From JAHBNG01 sp039028975 (GTDB lineage: Bacteria > Chloroflexota > Anaerolineae > Caldilineales > Caldilineaceae): 48,268 bases of DNA. Each line of letters begins with the position of its first letter. Position 1 is the stretch's first letter. The notes beneath the pieces were generated by a model that did not search any database, was not told the DNA's origin, and saw nothing but the letters and a program-made list of their open reading frames with translations. The stretch lies in the NCBI GenBank assembly GCA_039028975.1, contig JBCCHB010000134.1:1-48268 (forward strand), in the 5' to 3' direction. The position numbers and the translations under genes are program-made. Below are positions 25,606-32,038 of the stretch, piece by piece.

Positions 25606-26160
25606 ATTTCTGGACAACGGAACCATCGCAATTCTCGAACGGCAGACAGAACGCGAGTCAATCATCGGATTCGCGCCAATGAAGTACGAGTGATTGCTGC
25701 GGATGGAGAACAACTTGGTATTTTGTCAACACGTGAGGCGCTATCTATTGCAGAAGAGCAGGAACTGGATTTGGTTGAGGTTGCACCAAATGCGAACCCA
25801 CCAGTCTGTCGCCTGATGGATTATGGCAAGTATCTATATGAAAAGCAGAAGCGTGAACGTGATGCACGTAAGACGCAGAAACAGGTTGAGATTAAGGAAG
25901 TGCGGCTACGCCCCAAAACTGATGATCATGACGTGGGTGTAGTGCTGAAGAAGATCCGCAAATTTGTGGGTGATGGGGCTAAGGTGCGCGTGCGGATTCG
26001 GTTCCGCGGTCGCGAAATTGCCCACCCAGAAGTCGCACGTAATCTGCTTAAACGCGTCTCTGATGCGGTGACAGATGTCGCTGATATAGAATCGATGCCG
26101 TCCTTTGAAGGACGCAGCATGATTATGATATTAGGCCCTACTAAGCAAGGCAAAGCCTAG
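25606..26160 (+). CDS. infC: Translation initiation factor IF-3, ATT start
   Basis: 184 aa. IF-3 binds the 30S subunit, blocks 50S joining and checks the initiator tRNA-start codon pairing. The N-domain (VNHRIRANEVRVIAADGEQL, then GILSTREALSIAEEQELDLV) and C-domain (EIKEVRLRPKTDDHDVG, RIRFRGREIAHPE, MIMILGP) are complete. The nearest standard start, GTG 25690, would cut off the conserved VNxRIRAxEVRVI segment. Extending the frame back gives ATT at 25606 with AGGAG 7 nt upstream and no stop between; AUU is the known, IF-3-sensitive start codon of infC in many bacteria. Followed by rpmI and rplT, the standard order. Confidence 0.93.
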   Translation: MSGQRNHRNSRTADRTRVNHRIRANEVRVIAADGEQLGILSTREALSIAEEQELDLVEVAPNANPPVCRLMDYGKYLYEKQKRERDARKTQKQVEIKEVRLRPKTDDHDVGVVLKKIRKFVGDGAKVRVRIRFRGREIAHPEVARNLLKRVSDAVTDVADIESMPSFEGRSMIMILGPTKQGKA

Positions 26161-26204
26161 TACTACCAAGCTTCTATCGGGTGCGTTTTAGTTTGGGGGT
26201 AGAA

Positions 26205-26270
26205 GAGTGCGTCGCACTGTTCAATTGCGGATGGGCGCTTGGATCTTTCTCTGAACAGTGCGACGCACTC
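26205..26270. repeat. Perfect 19-bp inverted repeat between infC and rpmI
   Basis: GAGTGCGTCGCACTGTTCA (26205-26223) and its exact complement (26252-26270) enclose 28 nt. Beyond them, GGGTGCG near 26179 and GGCACCCGC near 26301 extend an imperfect outer stem. No T-run follows. It may be a REP-like insertion or an RNA structure in the infC-rpmI spacer. Confidence 0.75.
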
Positions 26271-26347
26271 GACTGGCTACATTCTCGCCCCGAAACCCAA
26301 AGGCACCCGCTTCTATCTGCTCGTTAGGAAATAATTGAGAGGTGTGA

Positions 26348-26375
26348 TATACTCTTTCAAATATGAAAGAGTATA
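26348..26375. repeat. Perfect 12-bp palindrome with 4-nt loop
   Basis: TATACTCTTTCA and TGAAAGAGTATA around AATA. It is a candidate operator or RNA hairpin in the infC-rpmI spacer; the A/T-rich ends include TATACT, which may double as a -10 element. Confidence 0.5.
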
Positions 26376-26547
26376 GTGGATTGTGTGATCAGTAAGGAAT
26401 ATACACGTCATGTTGTTTACTTAACACAATGGCTGTATATTCAATACAATGGAATACACCCCAAGGTGCTATATAGCGGCTTTCATGGCTAGGTAAATCC
26501 TATCAATTTGATGATACGCTTAGTACCATCTTTATATTGATTTAGAC

Positions 26548-26580
26548 AAACGGGCATTGGCCCGTTTTCTTATGTCTTTT
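26548..26580 (+). terminator. Intrinsic terminator or attenuator before rpmI
   Basis: AAACGGGC and GCCCGTTT form an 8-bp stem with a 4-nt loop, followed by a T-rich tract. It lies 70 nt upstream of rpmI. Either infC is terminated here and rpmI has its own promoter, or this is an attenuator of the kind L20 controls in other bacteria; the sequence alone does not decide. Confidence 0.7.
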
Positions 26581-26651
26581 CACTTCTGCTCTCTTTCGAC
26601 TCTGCATCGCTACAGAATTTTGGATAAGCATTACGATACGAGGAGGCAAAA

Positions 26652-26888
26652 ATGCCAAAGATCAAAACTCATAAGGCCACGGCCAAACGGTTTCGGCTAA
26701 CCAAAAAGGGTAAGCTGATGCGAATGAAGCCTGGTCGTTCTCATTTGCGCCGTAAGAAAAAATCTAGCTTGAATAGTGACTTTCGTCATCCTGTTAGCAG
26801 TTCTGTCAAGTCAACAGTAAAACTAGTTAAAAAGGCAACAGCTGGTAAGGCGTCTTCTGGGAATGGAAAGCATACCGGTAACCGCTAA
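26652..26888 (+). CDS. rpmI: 50S ribosomal protein L35
   Basis: 78 aa; AGGAGG lies 6 nt before ATG 26652. Opens with the L35 signature MPKIKTHKATAKRFRLTKKG and continues with GKLMRMKPGRSHLRRKKKSS. It is somewhat longer than the common 64-66 residues, with a Lys/Gly/Ser-rich tail (KATAGKASSGNGKHTGNR). L35 is a basic protein of the large subunit. Followed by rplT after about 170 nt, a wider gap than usual. Confidence 0.96.
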   Translation: MPKIKTHKATAKRFRLTKKGKLMRMKPGRSHLRRKKKSSLNSDFRHPVSSSVKSTVKLVKKATAGKASSGNGKHTGNR

Positions 26889-27058
26889 GTATCAATATAA
26901 ACATGCCAAGATGTAAATATTAAGATTTTCTATTCATCTTCTTATATACAATTTGTAAAAAGATGGACAATTCATTCCAGCACGTGGCTGGCCCTAAAGT
27001 GATTAGCCGTTGGGGAAGTATATGGAGTTGCTAATCCGCCATCACGGAAGGAGAGGAC

Positions 27059-27415
27059 ATGCCAAGGTCAAGACCTAAAGTATATGCACATCAACGTCAT
27101 AAGAAAGTTCTAAAGTTCACAAAGGGGCAATATGGCTCCCGTTCAACGCTCTTTCGCAGAGCGAATGAGGCTATGCTTAAGTCTCTTTTCTATTCGTTCC
27201 GCGATCGCCGCAACCGTAAACGCGATTTTAGACGACTTTGGATTACTCGTATCAATGCTGCTGCTCGGATTAACGGCCTCAGCTACAGCCGATTTATTCA
27301 TGGACTTAAACTAGCAGATGTTGAGGTTGATCGTAAAGTTCTGGCTGATATCGCTGTGCGAGACATGACTACATTTGGTGAACTGGCAGAATTAGCAAAA
27401 TCAAAGCTGAATTAA
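27059..27415 (+). CDS. rplT: 50S ribosomal protein L20
   Basis: 118 aa, the standard length; GGAAGGAG lies upstream of ATG 27059. Conserved L20 segments are visible: HQRHKKVLKFTKGQYGSRST, YSFRDRRNRKRDFRRLWITR, INAAARINGLSYSRFIHGLK. L20 is needed early in 50S assembly and in many bacteria represses its own operon by binding the leader RNA. The 170-nt gap before it includes GATTAG and CTAATC arms that could form part of such a site. A clear terminator follows. Confidence 0.97.
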   Translation: MPRSRPKVYAHQRHKKVLKFTKGQYGSRSTLFRRANEAMLKSLFYSFRDRRNRKRDFRRLWITRINAAARINGLSYSRFIHGLKLADVEVDRKVLADIAVRDMTTFGELAELAKSKLN

Positions 27416-27449
27416 TCTAGATTTGGCGTTTTTCTAAATTTTGGAAACC

Positions 27450-27485
27450 AAAACGGCAGAGGCATTATCGCCCTGCCGTTTTTTT
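27450..27485 (+). terminator. Rho-independent terminator after rplT
   Basis: AAACGGCAG and CTGCCGTTT make a 9-bp stem with a 13-nt loop, followed by seven T in all. It ends the rplT message. It runs into the start region of the next gene (ATG 27487 or 27496). Confidence 0.85.
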
Positions 27486-27495
27486 GATGTTAGAC

Positions 27496-28317
27496 ATGAT
27501 TACAAGCCCTAAGAATAGCCGCATAAAGGGTGCCCAAAAGCTTCTTCACAAACGGTATCGGACTAGCGAGAAATTGCTTTTGCTTGAGGGCGTACGATTA
27601 ATCAACGATGCGCTCGATTCTGCCGTATGTCCTAAGCTTCTATTTTATGCACCTGACTTGATCAAAAAAAATAGCCAAGCCGAGAACCTGATCGCCCGGG
27701 TGGAACATATGAATATTGAATGTGTAGCGTGTACGCCAGCCGCTTTGGTCCCTTTGACAAAGACAGTAACGCCTCAAGGTGTTGTTGCTGTCACTGCCTT
27801 ACCAGAAGATCGACTTGCTCCACACGTCTCTCTTCTCTTGATTTTGGATCAGGTACGCGAGCCAGGCAATGCGGGTACGCTGTTACGTAGTGCGGAAGCA
27901 GCAGGTGTAGAGCAGATTATCTTTGCACCCAATACCGTTGACCCATTTAATGATAAAGTTTTACGTGGGGCCATGGGCGCTCACTTCCGCCTTCCAATCA
28001 GCGTCTGTCATACATGGGAGCAACTATTTTTAGCTTTGGATAAAATAAACCTGGGTTCGCAACATGCTTACTTGGCAAAATCCGGTAACCAATTGTCCTA
28101 TGAGTCCGTATCTTGGTGTGAACCCAGTATATTGATCATTGGGGGTGAAGCTGACGGGGCCAGTCTAGAGGCCCAAGCTTGGGCTACATCCATTTCAATC
28201 CCCATGATTGGGAAGACCGAGTCACTCAATGCGGCGGTTGCAGGGTCCATTATTCTCTTCGAAGCGGCCCGCCAGCGACGATCTTGTACCAATCAGGTCA
28301 ATCCCGATAATGAATGA
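27496..28317 (+). CDS. TrmH/SpoU family RNA 2'-O-methyltransferase
   Basis: 273 aa from ATG 27496 (MITSPKNSRIKGAQKLL); ATG 27487 and TTG 27484 are in frame but lie inside the terminator T-run. An N-terminal RNA-binding substrate domain (residues 1-100) precedes a SPOUT domain with motif 1 (LDQVREPGNAGTLLRSAEAA), motif 2 (LIIGGEADGAS) and motif 3 (IPMIGKTESLNAAVAGSII), which make the knot that binds S-adenosylmethionine. Such enzymes methylate 23S rRNA or tRNA riboses. Linkage to rplT is common in bacteria. No ribosome binding site is seen and a terminator directly precedes it, so its own promoter or read-through must be used. Confidence 0.9.
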   Translation: MITSPKNSRIKGAQKLLHKRYRTSEKLLLLEGVRLINDALDSAVCPKLLFYAPDLIKKNSQAENLIARVEHMNIECVACTPAALVPLTKTVTPQGVVAVTALPEDRLAPHVSLLLILDQVREPGNAGTLLRSAEAAGVEQIIFAPNTVDPFNDKVLRGAMGAHFRLPISVCHTWEQLFLALDKINLGSQHAYLAKSGNQLSYESVSWCEPSILIIGGEADGASLEAQAWATSISIPMIGKTESLNAAVAGSIILFEAARQRRSCTNQVNPDNE

Positions 28318-28653
28318 CATTCCTTAGAGCATAGGGATGAATGTCTCGTCGTCTTTGCGGAGCCGAAGGGTATACATTCCATCAGCTTTTCCATTGGCTT
28401 TTTGCTTCAATATTGGGTAAAATATATAACTTCTTCACCTTTTTCTACCCATTCTGTTCTATCCATTGATACCACATTGCCATTAACATTATTATTAGCA
28501 CTGCCATCAACACCGCCATCAAATCGTTATTTGCATCGAAAACTCATAGTAGATAGTTTCAATAGATACATCCTGCCCAAGAGCTAGCCTTGTCCAGGGA
28601 AGATCCGAATCTGATTTTTTGCCAGAATCGAGTAAGAATATAAAGGAATATCT
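28318..28653 (+). other. Spacer before the secreted-protein gene
   Basis: A 7-bp inverted repeat (GACATTC, GAATGTC; 28316-28345) lies just past the methyltransferase stop without a T-run. Otherwise A/T-rich, with no recognised gene or clear promoter. Confidence 0.35.
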
Positions 28654-30024
28654 ATGTTTCGCCTCTCTATCTTTTTTCTTTGCAGTATGCTTTTGATGCT
28701 AGTTCCAACGAATCTACTCTATGCTCAGGATCATGCAGCGTACTGCGACCAGTTAGAAGCCGCTGATTGTCAGCTCTTGGATGCCGCGAGCAATGCTATG
28801 CGAGATATCTCCTCTGCCGAGATCGACTTGCAACTCTCCATCAACATGCTAGATATCCCTGACATGCCATTTGCAGAGCTATTTTTACAGTATGATCAGA
28901 GTAGTGCCTTTATGATGAATGACGAAGCCAAGGAGCTAATTAGCCAACTTCAATCCATCCCACCCGTTGACTTACAGAAGCTCGCTAATAGTCCAACTTC
29001 TACTGTAAACTTGCTTCGTACAATACTGGGTGGGACGAGCTTTGGGTTAGATATGCGTTTACAGATGTCTGATGAGATTGCAGCGCTACTTTCGGAAGAG
29101 TTACGCTTGGTGGTAGGCGTGGAGCTCCCTACCGATCTTGGAATTCGAATAATGAGTTTGGACGGCATCCTTTACATGGATACAAGATCCATTGCGCCGT
29201 ATTTTCCTGATATGGGCATGTTTCTCAATGGGTGGGTTGGTGTGGAATCGGGCCCATTTCTGGATATGGTGGGTGCAAGGCTCAGTACCATAGAGGCTGA
29301 TAATGGATCAGCTTTGATCCTGGAGAATGGGGACACCCAGAGTGATAATACACTGGAAAAGTCCATAGGCGGTATTACTTTTGGCATGGCTGGTCCTTTG
29401 GTAACCACTTTAGATCGTATCGATCCAAATGATGAGATTTTGAAATTTGTCGATATCGAACGCGTACTTCCTATTAGAACTGATGAAGAAGTGAGTGAAG
29501 AAGTGAGTGAAGCAATTGAAGAGGAGGAGGCAGTGAGCCGCACGGAGCGTGGTGATAGAGCTAATACAGAAGGAGTCCAATCAGGCGATACCGCAATCTT
29601 CCGTACGACTATAAACTATCCAGCTTTTTTCCAAAGCCCTATCTTCCGTGATTTGGTTCATGGGATCTCAATGAACCAGGGGCCGGCAATGAGTGCTGAA
29701 GAGTTAGATGAGACTGTAACTCTGGCGCAAATTATGGGACCAACCCTCTTGCAAGGGCTTGAACTCTACCTTCTTGAGGAGATAGGCATAGCCAAACCGT
29801 ATCTCTACTATAGTGAATTGCTCCTTGACTGGGATCTCACCTCACTTTTTATTCTCGCCGCCTCAGATGATCCCTCCATTCAGGTGGCGAAGGATGCTAC
29901 ACCTTCCCTAGGAATTGAGATTCTCTCTAGCAGTGCCGGACTCAATGAACCGATCAGACTCTCTCCTCCCGATGGAGCCTTCGTCATCCCTCAGGCCATG
30001 CTTATGCAAATGGCTGGTCAATAA
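28654..30024 (+). CDS. Secreted protein of unknown function
   Basis: 456 aa; AAAGGA lies 7 nt before ATG 28654. A clear signal peptide (MFRLSIFFLCSMLLMLVPTN, then LLYAQ) ends at about residue 25 in an A-Q-D cleavage context. The mature part is acidic, has two Cys near its start, and contains a charged low-complexity stretch near residues 275-310 (DEEVSEEVSEAIEEEEA). The rest (EIDLQLSINMLDIP, LDGILYMDTRSIAPYF, PYLYYSELLLDWDLTSLF) looks like a two-lobed beta fold of the kind seen in extracellular lipid-binding-like proteins, but no family is recognised. It is probably cotranscribed with the dehydrogenase 17 nt downstream. Confidence 0.75.
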   Translation: MFRLSIFFLCSMLLMLVPTNLLYAQDHAAYCDQLEAADCQLLDAASNAMRDISSAEIDLQLSINMLDIPDMPFAELFLQYDQSSAFMMNDEAKELISQLQSIPPVDLQKLANSPTSTVNLLRTILGGTSFGLDMRLQMSDEIAALLSEELRLVVGVELPTDLGIRIMSLDGILYMDTRSIAPYFPDMGMFLNGWVGVESGPFLDMVGARLSTIEADNGSALILENGDTQSDNTLEKSIGGITFGMAGPLVTTLDRIDPNDEILKFVDIERVLPIRTDEEVSEEVSEAIEEEEAVSRTERGDRANTEGVQSGDTAIFRTTINYPAFFQSPIFRDLVHGISMNQGPAMSAEELDETVTLAQIMGPTLLQGLELYLLEEIGIAKPYLYYSELLLDWDLTSLFILAASDDPSIQVAKDATPSLGIEILSSSAGLNEPIRLSPPDGAFVIPQAMLMQMAGQ

Positions 30025-30041
30025 TAGAGAGGAATAAGTAA

Positions 30042-30794
30042 ATGGGTTTTCAGAACCGAGCAGCAATTGTTACAGGTGGTGCATCGGGTATGGGCGCAGC
30101 TGTCGTTCGACAACTGGCAAGCCAAAGTGCCCAGGTTCTTATTGTCGATAGGAACCGTGAACTGGCAGAAGAAATCGCCAAGGACGTTGGCACATCGTCC
30201 CCTATCATCGGCGATGTAAGCCAATCAGCCTTCTGTAATCAGAGCATAGAAGCTGCTATCGAGCGTTTTGGGCGCTTAGATTTTCTCGTGAATTGTGCTG
30301 GAATTATGATCCGGGCAGATGGACTCCATACCAGTGATGACGACTGGCACCGCATGATGGCCGTCAATGCAACAGGTACTTTTTTTATGTGCCGTGCTGC
30401 AGTGGCTAACATGCAGAAAAAAAGTCATGGAGCCATTGTGAACTTTGGCTCTATTTGGGGTTCGGTTGGTGGGCGTGGCCATTTGGCCTATTGTGCTAGC
30501 AAAGGCGCCGTACACCAGATTACCAAAGCTATGGCCCTGGACCACGCGCGAGATGGTATTCGAGTCAACGCTGTAATGCCGGGCGAGGTGGATACGCCTA
30601 TGCTGCGCCAAGGCGGCCGCGAAACCCCTCTTTCGGACCAGGCCCTTGAGGAGATGGTCCAGGCAACAGTGCCTATGGGCAGGGTCGCCCAGCCTGAAGA
30701 GATTGCCCAGGTCGTCTGCTTTCTTCTTTCTGACGCAGCCAGTTATATTACGGGGGCATTGGTGCCTGTCGATGCGGGGTATCTGGCCCAATAG
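30042..30794 (+). CDS. Short-chain dehydrogenase/reductase
   Basis: 250 aa, classical SDR length. Cofactor site TGGASGMG (11-18), structural NCAGI (84-88), Asn109, catalytic Ser137, Tyr150 and Lys154 (YCASK), and the PGEVDTPM loop are all present. Asp36 after the second strand (LIVDRNRE) suggests NAD(H) preference. Substrate unknown; sugar, polyol or 3-oxoacyl compounds are typical. It follows the secreted-protein gene by 17 nt. Its last 47 nt overlap the convergent mcrC gene. Confidence 0.92.
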   Translation: MGFQNRAAIVTGGASGMGAAVVRQLASQSAQVLIVDRNRELAEEIAKDVGTSSPIIGDVSQSAFCNQSIEAAIERFGRLDFLVNCAGIMIRADGLHTSDDDWHRMMAVNATGTFFMCRAAVANMQKKSHGAIVNFGSIWGSVGGRGHLAYCASKGAVHQITKAMALDHARDGIRVNAVMPGEVDTPMLRQGGRETPLSDQALEEMVQATVPMGRVAQPEEIAQVVCFLLSDAASYITGALVPVDAGYLAQ

Positions 30795-32007
30795 TGGCGT
30801 ACCCCAATACCTTCAAGTACTCCTCTCCTGAATGATTCAGATTGCGCCCCAAATCAAATGGCAAGGCCCGTACGCGGATCTGACCAATCTGTTCGTCGAA
30901 TTTCTGTGCCAGTGGAAGTGGATAGATGAGGACGGCATCTAGCGAGCCTGTTGCTTCTGCATAAGCAATCACCTGAGCAATATCATCAGTAGATGGTGTT
31001 CTGTTCGGCACCTTGTATTTGGTATCCATCACCCAGCGAATCTGACCTGACGAGCGCTCATAAACTGCTAAATCAATAGCAAAGTGAAGATGTTCATGGC
31101 TGCCCAGGTTCTGCCGCTCTTGTATGCGCAACGTGTATTGGGATGGCAGATTTTGCTGAAGCCAGATCGCAACAAAGCGTTCGAAGAGATGTGCCGTTGG
31201 AATAAGAAAAGAGACCATACTCTGATCACCTACCTGATGACTAGGCCCGCAATGGTTCAGGAAAAAATGACAAAGGGCCAAGGCCTGTTCGTATCGAATA
31301 GAGTTCTGATTGGTACGAAATCGGTTTCGCGTCTGATGGTTTGCGATGAGTGGTGGCAATTCATCTGCGCGAACGGTTCGTAACGTAATCTGGGGAGCAA
31401 GCAGACGATAAGAACGCTGTACGGCTTGCTGAACCTTGGTTGATACTCGGCCCATCTGTAGAATTAAGTGGAGAGTCCAGAGCAGGATCTGATTGCTCCG
31501 CACATCCGGGGTCAATATCTCGTGGCGACAGACAACTTGCTGGGGTTTGGCACTTGCAGCAAGCGCAGCCACTTCAATCTGCCCAGAGATGTAAGGCAAT
31601 GGCTCTATTCGCTCTACGTAACCTTGGGCAAGCCCCTGACGCCACAATCCCTCTACCTGCCTTGCCAGCAGCCAAGCCAGCCCATCCACCAGCCCATCCA
31701 GCACATTTGCCCCGATCAACTCTTCGCCGAACTCCACCTCATCTAATCCATAAGCCAGAGAAAGCATCTCAAACAAACTAGAGAGTGGCACTTTTGGCTC
31801 GATAGCAAATGCCAGATCTCGGTTCAAAGGCACAAATCCACACCACCCCTGAGCAGTGAGCTGCCATTGCCCTTGGGTTTTGAAAGAAGGTGGCTCCACC
31901 AAAATCTGTTGGCGGTACCTTTGCCATAACAGTTCAGCTTCATTCAACGTAAGAGTCTCTGGCGGAAAGAGTCTCTTTTCATATTCCGTCAAAACAATTG
32001 TTTGCAA
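30748..32007 (-). CDS. mcrC: McrC-like nuclease subunit of an McrBC system
   Basis: 419 aa from TTG 32007, with GGGAG 6 nt upstream. The N-terminal half (VEPPSFKTQGQWQLTAQGW, LAFAIEPKVPLSSLFEMLSL, VCRHEILTPDVRSNQILLWT) follows McrC proteins. The C-terminal PD-(D/E)XK domain has Asp312 (HFAIDLAVY) and Asp328-x-Lys330 (WVMDTKYK) followed by a helix with Gln345 (DDIAQVIAYA). McrC is recruited by the GTPase McrB and cuts DNA bearing modified cytosines. The gene starts 31 nt after mcrB. Its 3' end overlaps the convergent dehydrogenase by 47 nt. Confidence 0.9.
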   Translation of the reverse strand: MQTIVLTEYEKRLFPPETLTLNEAELLWQRYRQQILVEPPSFKTQGQWQLTAQGWCGFVPLNRDLAFAIEPKVPLSSLFEMLSLAYGLDEVEFGEELIGANVLDGLVDGLAWLLARQVEGLWRQGLAQGYVERIEPLPYISGQIEVAALAASAKPQQVVCRHEILTPDVRSNQILLWTLHLILQMGRVSTKVQQAVQRSYRLLAPQITLRTVRADELPPLIANHQTRNRFRTNQNSIRYEQALALCHFFLNHCGPSHQVGDQSMVSFLIPTAHLFERFVAIWLQQNLPSQYTLRIQERQNLGSHEHLHFAIDLAVYERSSGQIRWVMDTKYKVPNRTPSTDDIAQVIAYAEATGSLDAVLIYPLPLAQKFDEQIGQIRVRALPFDLGRNLNHSGEEYLKVLGYATIGPDTPHRQAPMPP

Positions 32008-32038
32008 ATGTTACTCCCAGCTCCACGCTTCCTAAGCT

